Positions 1 through 8,825 are shown, counted from the first letter of the stretch. The stretch: 64,000 nucleotides of DNA from CAWICD01 sp052267165 (GCA_052267165.1 JBKQHO010000039.1:248001-312000), one strand, 5' to 3'. Program-made: numbers and translations. Notes: generated by a model not told the origin, from the sequence alone.

Positions 1-625
1 CCAAGCCCGCCGCCACCAGCTCCTCGATGATGTCGCGGTCGTCGTCGAGCCGGCCCGGGTGCGCGAGGACCGGAACGCCGCCCGCGCGCGCGATCGCACG
101 CACGGCATCTTGCGGGCGAATGTAGAGCTGCGGAACGTAGCCCGGTTTACCGCGAACCAGATACTGCCGGAAGGCGCTCTCGATATCCGGCGCAAAGCCG
201 GCCCGAACGAGAGCCTTAGCCACGTGGGGCCGGCCGAGCGCTGATTCGGCGCTTCCCGCTTCGGCCCGCACGTTCTCGGGCGTTATCTCGAGACCGACGC
301 GTTGCAGCTGCTCGACCATGCGGTGGGAGCGCGCCTCGCGTTCGCCCCGGTTCGCTTCGAGCAACTCGCGCACGGGCTGCGAGTCGGCCGGAAACCCGTA
401 GCCCAAGATATGGACTTCGTTGCCGCGATACGTCGAGTTGATCTCGACGCCGACGATCAGCTTGGCGAACTCGAGCCGGCCGTCGAGCTGCGCGTAGGCG
501 GCGAGCGAGTCGTGGTCGGTGACCGAGAAGATCGCGACGCCCCGAGCCTTCATCGCGTCCGCTAGCTGCGCAGGCTCGAGCGTCCCGTCGCTGGCCGACG
601 TGTGAGAGTGAAAATCAACGATCAC
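1..625 (-). CDS. PHP-domain metal-dependent phosphoesterase, partial (3' end outside window)
   Basis: The reading frame opens with GTG at 625 and runs off the left edge, leaving about 208 residues. The first residues give the PHP metal motif HSHTSASDGT, followed by TDHDSL around residue 40 and VLAHPGR near the window edge. These are metal-binding histidine/aspartate motifs of the polymerase and histidinol phosphatase superfamily. By family knowledge the stand-alone enzymes of this type hydrolyse phosphate esters, for example RNase AM/YciV-like 3',5'-nucleoside bisphosphate phosphatases. The exact substrate is inference. The gene follows the unknown gene at 634-1197 by only 8 bp on the same strand, which suggests co-transcription. 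GTG is chosen because the HxH motif lies only five codons in, as is usual for the family. Confidence 0.85.
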   Translation of the reverse strand, partial: MIVDFHSHTSASDGTLEPAQLADAMKARGVAIFSVTDHDSLAAYAQLDGRLEFAKLIVGVEINSTYRGNEVHILGYGFPADSQPVRELLEANRGEREARSHRMVEQLQRVGLEITPENVRAEAGSAESALGRPHVAKALVRAGFAPDIESAFRQYLVRGKPGYVPQLYIRPQDAVRAIARAGGVPVLAHPGRLDDDRDIIEELVAAGL

Positions 626-633
626 GCGCCGCG

Positions 634-1197
634 CTACGACCGCGCTCGCGCTTTGGCCTTCTTCCTCGACTTGACGAAGTACACCAAGACCCGCTTCTCC
701 TCGCGGAAGCCCACCAGACTCCTCTGCTGGGTGGGATCGCGCAACGCCTCGAGCGCAAACTCGACCAAATCGTCAGCAGCCTCCATCTCGTCTTCGAGGA
801 CTTCGTCCTCGCCGGCCGGGCTCTTGATGAGCGCCTCGCCGAAACGGCCGGCGAGCAGCGCGGTCAGTAACTGCAGCTCCTCGCGGGTGAAGCTGCGCGC
901 GTCGCGGGTCACGCGCACGAAGGTCACGCGCGCATCGTGCTCGCAGTCGACCGCGAGCGTTTCGAGCGGCTCGCCGGTCGCTTGGGTCAGCGCGCCCAGA
1001 TGTTCCGCGACCGAGTCGCGCACCTCGCGTTCCGACGCGCGGTCGAGCCGCGTCCCAAGCGCGAACGAGAGCGTCAGCGTTCCCTCGGTCGGATGCGAGA
1101 CGATCGTCGCGATCTCAGGGAACCGCACCAACAGCGCAACGATCAAGCCGACGGCGTCGGAAGACTGGCTCGCGGTTCGGCTCCTGGTGGTTCGCAT
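634..1197 (-). CDS. Conserved-looking protein of unknown function
   Basis: I do not recognise this protein of about 187 residues. It is hydrophilic, has no signal peptide, and ends in a strongly basic tail (KSRKKAKARARS). The middle is acidic (GEDEVLEDEMEAADD). It is preferred over the long opposite-strand frames because its composition is that of an ordinary soluble protein, and because it sits 8 bp upstream of the PHP gene on the same strand. Start choice is uncertain: ATG at 1197 is used, and a GTG three codons upstream (1206) is equally possible. The N-terminal part (SQSSDAVGLIVALLVRFPE onward) looks like an alternating strand/helix fold. No function is proposed. Confidence 0.55.
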   Translation of the reverse strand: MRTTRSRTASQSSDAVGLIVALLVRFPEIATIVSHPTEGTLTLSFALGTRLDRASEREVRDSVAEHLGALTQATGEPLETLAVDCEHDARVTFVRVTRDARSFTREELQLLTALLAGRFGEALIKSPAGEDEVLEDEMEAADDLVEFALEALRDPTQQRSLVGFREEKRVLVYFVKSRKKAKARARS

Positions 1198-1348
1198 ATG
1201 CCTCACTGGATGGTCGAGAAAGGGGGCTCCTGTGTCCTTACACTTGGCCGGGCTGAGGTTCGCAGCGGCGGCCGAGTCCCCTTGGAGGAGTCTTCACGCT
1301 CGAACGCGGGAAGGAAAGTCGGCCAAAGGCGGTTTATGGGGACCACCT

Positions 1349-1900
1349 ATGTCCTTGCACCGGGCCGCCAAGGCGGGATCGCTTGCTTTCCTCGTGGCGG
1401 TCCTTGCCCACACGGCGGACTTCGGGTCGTCGCACCTGTTGGGCGGCGCTCAAGGAGCCGCCCTCTTGCAGGCGCTGTGGGGTATGTTGGCCCTGCTCGG
1501 CCTCGGTGCTCTCTTCGCCGGCGCCCTAGGCCCGGGCGGTCATCAGGTCGCGCTCGCCCGAAGCAGCCGGAGAAGCCAGCCCGCCTCGATCATAGCGCTC
1601 TCGCTTGGCGGTTTCGCGGCCTTCTGCGGCATCGAGGCCCTCGAGGGCCACGCGCCCGAGCTCGGGCCCTTGCTCGCCCTCTATCTCGGGTCGGCCGCTG
1701 CGCTCGTGGCGTTCGGCTCGCGGCTCCTCGGGCGATGGCTCAGCGAGCTCGGCAGCGAGCTCGCAGCGCTCGTCGGCCAGACCGGACTCCTCTGCGGGCG
1801 CGGGGTCGTGCGGCTGCGCCCGCTCCAAGCCGTCCACGCACCGCGCACCTTTGCCGGCGGCGTCCGCCGCGGCCGCGCTCCCCCGTTCGACCTGCGCTGA
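1349..1900 (+). CDS. Small 4-TM membrane protein upstream of a TonB receptor
   Basis: This is a protein of 183 residues with four hydrophobic segments at roughly residues 8-25, 35-60, 76-95 and 103-125, followed by a basic C-terminal tail. Potential metal-ligand residues lie at or beside the membrane segments (HTADFGSSH, FCGIEALEGH). ATG at 1349 is used because the preceding frame has low-complexity, non-protein-like sequence. A gggga stretch lies about 6 nt upstream. The gene ends 55 bp before the TonB-dependent receptor on the same strand and is probably in its operon. With a P-type metal ATPase and an Nramp relative next door, a role in metal or cofactor uptake is a reasonable inference. 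No family was recognised. Confidence 0.6.
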   Translation: MSLHRAAKAGSLAFLVAVLAHTADFGSSHLLGGAQGAALLQALWGMLALLGLGALFAGALGPGGHQVALARSSRRSQPASIIALSLGGFAAFCGIEALEGHAPELGPLLALYLGSAAALVAFGSRLLGRWLSELGSELAALVGQTGLLCGRGVVRLRPLQAVHAPRTFAGGVRRGRAPPFDLR

Positions 1901-1955
1901 ATCCGTAGCGCCTTCGGGCGCCGTTCTTTAAACGTTTTCGACGTCAGGAGCATCG

Positions 1956-4289
1956 ATGCGACGGTTCGCAGCGGCATTGTTCGCCGCTTCCATCTTTCTC
2001 TGCGCGCAGTCGGCCGCGGCCGACACGAGCGGCTTGGTGCACGGCACGGTCACGCTCGGGGGGAAGCCGGCTGCCGGTGTAAGCGTGACGCTTAGCGGCG
2101 AGGGCAGCTCGTCGCAAACGCTCACCGACGCCAAAGGCGGCTTCACGTTCAGCCGCGTGCAGTTCGGCCGCTATGCGCTGGTCTTCCGCAAAGAGGGTTC
2201 ACCGGACGTGCGCCGGAGCATTGACGTGGAGAGCGACGCCGTCGTCTCGCTCGCGGTCGAGCTGGGCCTCGAAGAGATCGGCCACACGCGAGCCGATTTC
2301 ATCGCCAGCGCGCGCAGCGTCGGCGCCTCGCCGCTCTCGGTCAACTCGCTCGACCGTTCGCAGATCGCCGCGCTGCCCCAAAATCAAAGTCTCGACCGGA
2401 TCGTCGAGACGCTCCCCGGAGTGGTGCGCTTCTCCTATAATGAGCCGGTGGCCCACGGCTTTCACGGCCTAACCTACGAGCTCGACGGCGTGCCGCTGCC
2501 GCAGGGGACCACCTCGAACTTCTCCGAGATCATCGACCCTCGCACGATCGACTCGCTCGAAGTCTTCACCGGGGCGTTTCCGGCCGAGTACGGCGGCTCG
2601 CGTCAGGGCGCGGTCGTCAACATCATCAGCCACCGCAGCGCGGACCTCAACGGGCCCGAGGAGGGCACGCTCACGGCCGGCCTCGGCACCTACGGCAGCG
2701 CGGAGACGTCGCTCGCCGATTCGTTCCGGCTGGGGAGCACGCGCGTCTTCCTCGACACCAACCTCGAGCGGACCAACCGCGGGATCGATTCGCCGACCTT
2801 CGACCCGATCCACGACACGTCGAGCCAATCCAACCAGTTCTTGCGCACGATCACCAACCTCGGGTCACGCGACACGTTGGCCTTCGACGCTTCGAACAAC
2901 TTCGCGGCCTTCCAGATTCCGATCAACCCGACGTTCAACCCGAACGATCCGCAAATCGTCCCGCCGTCCACCGACGACGTCCAAGACGAATACGACCGCT
3001 TTCTCAACCTCGTCTACACGCACAATGCCGCCGACGGCAACTCGTACACGCAGGTCTCGCCCTGGTACCACTACGACCGCGTCGTCTACGGCGGCGACCT
3101 TCCGAACGATCTGCTCGGCTACACCCTCAACGTGCCGCCGCCGGCGACCCCCGGCACCGGTCTGCGCCAGGACCGCCATTCGGAGTTCGAAGGGCTGCGC
3201 ATCAACCACTTCCACGTGTTCGGCGACAACGCGGTCAAGTTGGGCGTCGACGGGTCGATCGAGAACTTCGCGGGCAACGAAGAGATCGCGTACTTCGCCC
3301 AGAACCCGGACGGCTCGTTCGCGGCGACCCCGTCCTTCTTCACCGACAACTCGGCCCAGCGCGGGACCCAGTTCGGCGCCTACATCGAAGACAAGTGGAC
3401 GCCGACGCACTACTTGTCGATCCAGGGCGGCTTGCGCTACGACCATTCGACCGGCTACGTTTCGGGCGCGCAGCTCAGCCCGCGGTTCGAGATTAACGGC
3501 CAAGTCGACCCGCAGGACATCCTGCACTTCTACTACGGCTCGCTCTACGCCGCGCCGTTCCTCGAGGACACGCGGCGCGCCGCCGTCGTCCTGGCGGGCG
3601 GCGCACCGAGCACGTTGCCGGTCTACGACCTGCAGCCGGAACACGACCAGTACTACGAGTTCGGCTTGGCGCACACGCTGGCGCCCGGCGCGCGCGCGAC
3701 CCTCAACTTCTGGAAGCGCGACGTGCGCAACGTGCTCGACACGACGCAGCTCGCCAACACGCCGATCTTCGCCGTCTTCAACAATACGATCGGGATCGCC
3801 AAGGGCGTCGAGGGGCGGGTCGACGCCCACTGGCAGAACGGCGACACGCTCTTCGTCTCGACCCAGCTCTCGAGTTCGCTCGCCGGCGGGATCTCGGGCA
3901 GCACGTTCTTGTTTCCGCCCAGCTCCGGCGTCAATGCGAGCGACGTGACCCTGAGCCCCGAGGACCACGACCAGACCTTCAGTACGACGGTCGGCTACAC
4001 GAAGCGCCTCGGACGAGATCGCTCGTTCTTCGCTTCGCTCTCGCCGCAGTATGGAACCGGCTATCCGGTCCAGTTCCAAAACGGCTCCGGCCGTCTCCCG
4101 CCTCACCTCACCTTCGACGCATCGGTCGGCCGCGATCCGCAGCGCGGGCCGCACCGCTCGCTCGGCTTCGCCGCCGATTTCGAGAACTTCACCAATACGG
4201 TCTATCTGCTCAAGGTCAGCAACGGCTTCAACACCACCCAATGGGGCCCGGGCTTCAAGGCCTCGTTCCGCCTGACCGAGCCGTTCTAA
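1956..4289 (+). CDS. TonB-dependent outer-membrane receptor with N-terminal carboxypeptidase-regulatory-like domain
   Basis: This 777-residue protein starts with a clear signal peptide (MRRFAAALFAASIFLCAQSAAA). A carboxypeptidase-regulatory-like beta-sandwich follows (about 25-110, HGTVTLGGKPAAGVSVTL onward). Then come a plug domain (about 130-240, with DRIVETLPGVV, YELDGVPLP and GAFPAEYGGSRQGAVVNI) and a long aromatic-rich beta-barrel ending in Phe, as outer-membrane barrels do. By family knowledge such receptors import siderophores, cobalamin, metals or glycans using TonB energy. No ligand can be read from the sequence. A good Shine-Dalgarno (aggag) precedes ATG 1956. The gene is convergent with the metal ATPase at 4302-6212, so a metal or metallophore ligand is plausible but unproven. 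It is direct evidence for an outer membrane. Confidence 0.93.
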   Translation: MRRFAAALFAASIFLCAQSAAADTSGLVHGTVTLGGKPAAGVSVTLSGEGSSSQTLTDAKGGFTFSRVQFGRYALVFRKEGSPDVRRSIDVESDAVVSLAVELGLEEIGHTRADFIASARSVGASPLSVNSLDRSQIAALPQNQSLDRIVETLPGVVRFSYNEPVAHGFHGLTYELDGVPLPQGTTSNFSEIIDPRTIDSLEVFTGAFPAEYGGSRQGAVVNIISHRSADLNGPEEGTLTAGLGTYGSAETSLADSFRLGSTRVFLDTNLERTNRGIDSPTFDPIHDTSSQSNQFLRTITNLGSRDTLAFDASNNFAAFQIPINPTFNPNDPQIVPPSTDDVQDEYDRFLNLVYTHNAADGNSYTQVSPWYHYDRVVYGGDLPNDLLGYTLNVPPPATPGTGLRQDRHSEFEGLRINHFHVFGDNAVKLGVDGSIENFAGNEEIAYFAQNPDGSFAATPSFFTDNSAQRGTQFGAYIEDKWTPTHYLSIQGGLRYDHSTGYVSGAQLSPRFEINGQVDPQDILHFYYGSLYAAPFLEDTRRAAVVLAGGAPSTLPVYDLQPEHDQYYEFGLAHTLAPGARATLNFWKRDVRNVLDTTQLANTPIFAVFNNTIGIAKGVEGRVDAHWQNGDTLFVSTQLSSSLAGGISGSTFLFPPSSGVNASDVTLSPEDHDQTFSTTVGYTKRLGRDRSFFASLSPQYGTGYPVQFQNGSGRLPPHLTFDASVGRDPQRGPHRSLGFAADFENFTNTVYLLKVSNGFNTTQWGPGFKASFRLTEPF

Positions 4290-4301
4290 GCGGGTGACCG
4301 C

Positions 4302-6212
4302 CTAGCGGCGCATGCCGGGCGGCAGCATGCGCGTCGAGTTCAGAATGAAGGCCAGCTCCGACGTGACGTGCACGCCTGCGGCGAACAGCGGGCTCAGGAA
4401 GCCGAACGCCGCCAGTGCGATGCCGACCGCGTCGACCGCCAACGTTCCGGCGAAGTTCTGCATGACGATCGCCTTGGTCCGCCGCGCGATGCGCAGCGTC
4501 TCGACAAAGCGCACGAGATCGTTGCCGAGCAGCACGATGCCCGCGCTTTCCTGAGCCACGTCGGTCCCCGAGCCCATCGCGATCCCGACGCTGGCGGCCG
4601 CCAGCGCGGGCGCGTCGTTGACCCCGTCGCCGACCATCGCAACGACGCGGCCTTGCGCGACGAGCGCCGCGACCTTCGCCGCTTTCTCGACCGGCAGCAG
4701 CTCGGCCACGACTTCGTCGATGCCGAGCTCTTGCGCCGCCGCTTGCGCGACCGCGCGAGCGTCGCCGCTCAACAGCAACGTGCGCACGCCGAGCGCGTGG
4801 AGTTCCTCGACCGCCCGAGCGGCCTCGGGTCGCAGCGTGTCGGCCACGCGGATCCCGCCGAGGTACGCGCCGTCACGCACGACGACGACCGTCGCCGTCG
4901 CGCCGTCGCCATCCTCGCAGGGGAGCTCGATGCCGCGAGCCGCGCAGTGCCGCGCGCTGCCGGCGACCAGCTCGGCGCCGCCGGCGTGCGCGACGACTCC
5001 TCGCCCCGGTTCGTAGACGAAGTCGTCGGGCTCGGCGAGCGCGAGGCCCAGCGCGCCGGCACGGCGGACGATCGCTTTCCCGAGCGGATGCTCCGAGCGC
5101 CGCTCGGCCAACGCCGCGACCCGCAGCAGCTCTTCGGGCGCGATCCCGGGCGCCGGCTCGAGGGCGACGATCTCGGGGACGCCGAGCGTCAGCGTTCCCG
5201 TCTTGTCGAAGGCGACCGTGTCGACGTTCGCCAACGCCTCGAGCGAACGGCCGCCTTTCACGATCGCGCCGGCGCGGGCGGCTCGTCCCATCGCGCCGAG
5301 CAGCGCGAGCGGCGTGCCGGCGGCGATTCCGCAGGCACCCGCGACGATGACGACCGCGATCGTCGAGCGCGCGTCGCGCGTCACGGCGAAGGTGAGCGCC
5401 GCGGCGCTCAGTGCGAAGTAGACGAGATAGCCCGCCAGCCGGTCGGCGAGTTTTTGCACCGGTGCCCGGGAACGCTCGGCCGTCTCGACCGCCGCGACGA
5501 TCTTTCCGAAGCTCGTATCGGGTCCGACGCGCTCGGTGCGCAGCTCGAGCGCGCCCGACTGGTTGATCGTGCCCGCGAAAACGGCACTGCCTGGCGTCTT
5601 CTCGACGGGGAGCGACTCGCCCGTGATGCGCGCTTGATCGACGAACGAATGACCCGCGAGCACGCTGCCGTCGACCGGAATCTGCGCTCCCGGCGCGATC
5701 AGGACGGCGTCGCCGAAACCCAGCGAGTCGGTCGCGACCTCGACGATGGCGCCGTCGCGGCGTACCGTCGAAACCCGCGGCAACACGTCAAGGAGCGACG
5801 CGATCGCGACGCGTCCGCGCGCGACCGTCAGTCCCTCGAGGATCTCCGCGACGCGCACGAAGAGCGTGATGATCAGCGCCGTGAAGGTTTCGCCGATCCC
5901 CAGAGCCGCGCCGATCGCAAGCGTCATCGAGAGCTCCATCGTCATGCGCCGCTCGAGCAGATTCTCGAGCGCTTCTTTGAAGATCGGATAACCGCCGAGC
6001 AGCGTGGCCGCGATCCCGAGCGGGTCGAGCCGGCCGGCCGGTCTCCAAACGTGGAACCACACGAGCGCCGCGGCGAGCGCGACCAACGCGACCCCCAGGA
6101 GGTCGTTCCGCTCGACGGACGGCGCGCGCGCATCGCATCGAACCGGCGGCGGCGGCGCATCTTCTACCGCGTGAACGTGATCGACGGCGTCGCACGTAGC
6201 GGTGTGGGACAT
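4302..6212 (-). CDS. P1B-type heavy-metal-translocating ATPase with atypical transmembrane metal motif
   Basis: This 636-residue protein has the full P-type ATPase core: actuator TGES, phosphorylation site DKTGTLT, the heavy-metal marker SEHPLGKAI and the hinge GDGVNDAPAL. These define a P1B metal pump. There is no N-terminal CxxC HMA domain. Instead the N-terminus is short and His/Cys-containing (MSHTATCDAVDHVHAVED). The helix that normally carries CPC reads GACGIAAGTPLALL, so CPC aligns with GAC and only one Cys remains, which makes metal specificity uncertain. By family knowledge P1B pumps export soft or transition metals from the cytosol. It lies 13 bp downstream of the Nramp-like gene on the same strand, which suggests a two-gene operon of metal import and export or linked metal handling. 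Confidence 0.92.
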   Translation of the reverse strand: MSHTATCDAVDHVHAVEDAPPPPVRCDARAPSVERNDLLGVALVALAAALVWFHVWRPAGRLDPLGIAATLLGGYPIFKEALENLLERRMTMELSMTLAIGAALGIGETFTALIITLFVRVAEILEGLTVARGRVAIASLLDVLPRVSTVRRDGAIVEVATDSLGFGDAVLIAPGAQIPVDGSVLAGHSFVDQARITGESLPVEKTPGSAVFAGTINQSGALELRTERVGPDTSFGKIVAAVETAERSRAPVQKLADRLAGYLVYFALSAAALTFAVTRDARSTIAVVIVAGACGIAAGTPLALLGAMGRAARAGAIVKGGRSLEALANVDTVAFDKTGTLTLGVPEIVALEPAPGIAPEELLRVAALAERRSEHPLGKAIVRRAGALGLALAEPDDFVYEPGRGVVAHAGGAELVAGSARHCAARGIELPCEDGDGATATVVVVRDGAYLGGIRVADTLRPEAARAVEELHALGVRTLLLSGDARAVAQAAAQELGIDEVVAELLPVEKAAKVAALVAQGRVVAMVGDGVNDAPALAAASVGIAMGSGTDVAQESAGIVLLGNDLVRFVETLRIARRTKAIVMQNFAGTLAVDAVGIALAAFGFLSPLFAAGVHVTSELAFILNSTRMLPPGMRR

Positions 6213-6225
6213 GGTTAGTGGCGCA

Positions 6226-7341
6226 TCACCCGGCTTGGCCGATGATCGTCAAGAAGCCGTACCAGAGGCCGAGGCAGACGCAGACGGCCGAAATGCCGAT
6301 CGTCACGATGTTGCCGAGCGCGGAGTTGCGTCGCGCCCCCAGGATGCCGCGGTCGTTGGCCAAGACCAGCAAGAAGCCCAGCACGATCGGCAGCACCAAT
6401 GCGTTGAAGGCCTCGACGTACAGCGTGATTCTGACCAACGGCAAGTTCGGGATCAAGACGATCCCGGCGGCCAGTGCGACGCAGAACGTGTACAAGCCGT
6501 AAAAGCGCTTCGCCTCGAGGCAGTGATAGTTTAGCGAGCACGGCCACCTGAACGCTTCGCCGAATGCCCACGCGGTCGCCAGCGAGACGACGAACGCGCC
6601 CAACATCGACGCCCCGACCAGGGCCGCACCGAAAATGATCCCCGCGAAGTGCCCGGTCAGCGGGATGAGGGCGAGCGCCGCGTGGGCCGCGTCGCTGACC
6701 GAGATGTGGCGCACGTAGAGCGTAGCCGCGGTGGTGACGACGACCGCGATCATGATGATCTGGGTGAAGACTGCTCCGACTGCGGTATCGATTCGCGCGA
6801 ACGGCAGATCGGGAAGCTTCAGGCCCTTATCAACCGTCGCGCTTTGCTGGTAGAAGATCATCCAGGGCATGATGACCGCGCCGATGTTGCTCGCGACCAG
6901 GAGCAGGTAGTCGCGGTCGCCGAGCGGCTGCGAGCCAAAGAGACCTTCCCTGATAACGGCCGAGGGCGAAGGATGCGCGGCGAAGGCGGCCGGGATGAAC
7001 AGCAGCTCGATCATGCAAAGCGCGAGCGCGAGCACCTCGGCGCGCTTGTAGGTGCCGGTCAGCGAGACCGCGACCAAGATCAGCGCCCCGCCGACGACCA
7101 TCAGCGCCGGGTTGACGCCGAAGATCAGCGCCGCGCCGGCCATTCCGATGAACTCGGTCACCAGTGCCGCGATGTTGGTGACCAGCATCGTTCCGAGCGA
7201 GACCCAGCACCAGGCCAAGCCGTAGTTCTCGCGGATGAGCTGGGCGTGGCCCTTCCCCGTGGCCGTTCCCAGCCGGACCGTCATCTCCTGAATGAGATAG
7301 AGCGGCACGATCAGCAGCACCTGAAGCAAGACGAGCTTCAT
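6226..7341 (-). CDS. Divergent Nramp-family transporter; true start lies upstream of the first canonical start
   Basis: From ATG 7341 the protein has 371 residues and about ten membrane helices with Nramp family features (QEMTVRLG after TM2, GAVIMPW in TM6). The same frame continues upstream without a stop to 7540. It encodes a basic segment and a canonical-looking TM1 (GPGTIVAFADTEAGSITT), so the real protein is probably about 435 residues, the usual length. No ATG, GTG or TTG exists in that extension. ACG at 7533 sits 10 nt after an agagga, and CTG codons occur at 7446 and 7437. Where true Nramp proteins have DPGN in TM1 this one has EAGS, and MPH in TM6 is MPW, so it belongs to a side branch whose substrate cannot be assumed to be Mn/Fe. 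It is in operon with the P1B ATPase. Confidence 0.85.
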   Translation of the reverse strand: MKLVLLQVLLIVPLYLIQEMTVRLGTATGKGHAQLIRENYGLAWCWVSLGTMLVTNIAALVTEFIGMAGAALIFGVNPALMVVGGALILVAVSLTGTYKRAEVLALALCMIELLFIPAAFAAHPSPSAVIREGLFGSQPLGDRDYLLLVASNIGAVIMPWMIFYQQSATVDKGLKLPDLPFARIDTAVGAVFTQIIMIAVVVTTAATLYVRHISVSDAAHAALALIPLTGHFAGIIFGAALVGASMLGAFVVSLATAWAFGEAFRWPCSLNYHCLEAKRFYGLYTFCVALAAGIVLIPNLPLVRITLYVEAFNALVLPIVLGFLLVLANDRGILGARRNSALGNIVTIGISAVCVCLGLWYGFLTIIGQAG

Positions 7342-7671
7342 GCCGAACTGCGCGCCGGAGGCGGCTGCCGTCGTGATGCTGCCCGCCTCGGTGTCGGCGA
7401 ACGCGACGATGGTTCCCGGCCCGATGACGGCGAGCAGACGGAACAGCCACCGGCGCCGGGAGCCTCGGACGAACGCAGGCTCGACGACGGGGGAGGCGGC
7501 GGTTGCGGGTGCGGGCGCTTCGTTTCTGACCGTTTTAGGCTATCCTCTGAAAAATCGTTAGAGCCGTCTAATTCTCAGGCCGGGACGCTCATTCTCGGTC
7601 GCTTCGTAAAGCCCCGCCGCTGGCTGGGCCGAGAGGCCGCCTCTTTTCTGGAGGCTAATGTTCGTTATCCG

Positions 7672-8241
7672 ATGGGAGTACGCCGAGAGCCCGTCGAGGG
7701 GCCGACTCCCGAGCAGTCGGCCTTCCTCGAGCGGGCGATGCAGCAGTACGGCAAGGCGACCTACAATTTCGCCTACCGGCTGACCGCCAATGAGGCCGAC
7801 GCAAGCGACCTCACGCAGGAGGCGTTCATTCGCGTCTACCGGGCGTGGCGTTCGTTTCAGCCAGGGACCTCCTTTTTGTCGTGGGTCTACCGAATCGTCA
7901 CGAATCTGCATCGAGACGAACTTCGCAGGCGAAAAGGACGTTTCTATGAGGAGATCCCCGAGGACAACGCACCCCAGGAGTTCTCCGGCCAGCGGCCGCT
8001 TGCCGTTACACCGATTGAGGAGTACGTTGAGCGCCAACTTGGCGAACCTCTATCGCGAGCCCTCGCTCAGCTCTCCACCGAGCAACGTCAAGTGATCGTC
8101 CTCGCAGACCTTGAAGAGTACAGTTATCAGGAAATTGCCGATATCATGGGATGCTCGATCGGAACGGTACGCTCCCGACTCCATCGCGCCAGGGCCCTCC
8201 TCCGCCGCCTCGTCGAACGAGCGCAACGCCAACAGCACTAA
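7672..8241 (+). CDS. ECF-type RNA polymerase sigma factor
   Basis: This 189-residue sigma-70 family protein contains only regions 2 and 4, which defines the ECF class. Region 2 is visible at about 30-95 (SDLTQEAFIRVYRAW, SFLSWVYRIVTN). Region 4 is at about 130-180, with the helix-turn-helix YQEIADIMGCSIGTVRSRLHRAR. ATG 7672 is used. A ggagg at 7650-7654 is rather far away, and the nearer ATG at 7658 is out of frame, so the start is not certain. The anti-sigma gene begins 30 bp after the stop and the RseB-like gene follows, forming a signal-transduction cassette. By family knowledge the sigma factor is held inactive at the membrane until envelope stress releases it. Confidence 0.92.
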   Translation: MGVRREPVEGPTPEQSAFLERAMQQYGKATYNFAYRLTANEADASDLTQEAFIRVYRAWRSFQPGTSFLSWVYRIVTNLHRDELRRRKGRFYEEIPEDNAPQEFSGQRPLAVTPIEEYVERQLGEPLSRALAQLSTEQRQVIVLADLEEYSYQEIADIMGCSIGTVRSRLHRARALLRRLVERAQRQQH

Positions 8242-8271
8242 AGGACCGGCCGGACCTTCCGGCACGCTTGC

Positions 8272-8814
8272 ATGAACAGCCCGCACGTCACAACCGACCT
8301 TCTCATCGACTACATCCATCGCGAGCTCGCGCCCGAGGACGATGCGCTGCTCTACGCGCATTTGGCCGAGTGCGCCGACTGCCGGCGCGAGTACCGCGCC
8401 GAGGTCTGGCTGACCGAGACGTTGCGCAGCGCCGCTCGCGACGAGGAAGTCGAGATGCCTCCGGCGATCCTGGCGCGCGTGCGCCAACGCGTGCGCGCGA
8501 CGACGCCTGCGCCCCTCGAGCGCTTGCGAGCGTTCCTCCGGCCGGCGGCGGTGCTCGCCGGCACGGCCGTGCTGGCCGTGGGCGCTTTCCTGGCTTCGCC
8601 GCTGAGCCACCCGGCGCCGCATCCGACCGTCGACGCGATGTACTACTTCGAGGCGCACGCCGCTCAGGAAGCCGATAATCCGTTTTCCGAGCACACCTCG
8701 GGTGCTTCGGCGATCGAAAGCTCGATGCTCGAAGGCCAAGGCGCCCCCACCAGCCTGGCGGACCGGTATGCGTCGGGGTTCGAGGGCCCAACGCTGCTGG
8801 GCGTCGTGCGCTGA
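8272..8814 (+). CDS. Zinc-finger anti-sigma factor, single-pass membrane protein
   Basis: This 180-residue protein begins with an anti-sigma zinc finger (H-x3-C-x2-C seen as HLAECADC at about residues 33-40, with an earlier His at about 20). A membrane helix follows at about 88-108 (VLAGTAVLAVGAFLAS), then a short periplasmic tail of about 70 residues. Position directly after the ECF sigma gene and before the RseB-like gene fits the RseA-type role: the N-terminal cytosolic domain sequesters the sigma factor and the periplasmic tail senses stress. That pairing is inferred from gene order and domain order. Confidence 0.88.
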   Translation: MNSPHVTTDLLIDYIHRELAPEDDALLYAHLAECADCRREYRAEVWLTETLRSAARDEEVEMPPAILARVRQRVRATTPAPLERLRAFLRPAAVLAGTAVLAVGAFLASPLSHPAPHPTVDAMYYFEAHAAQEADNPFSEHTSGASAIESSMLEGQGAPTSLADRYASGFEGPTLLGVVR

Positions 8815-8825
8815 CCGGCTAACGA

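Noticed and set aside
1207..1348. A possible cobalamin or metal riboswitch before the 4-TM protein and TonB receptor
   Set aside because: A gggaa and GC-rich pieces are present but the conserved cobalamin core (the GCTGCCCCCGCAACTG-type box) and other known riboswitch cores are not.
602..1348. Plus-strand frame upstream of the 4-TM protein as a longer N-terminus
   Set aside because: The upstream residues are Ser/Arg/Thr-rich without structure and oppose the better minus-strand gene at 634-1197.
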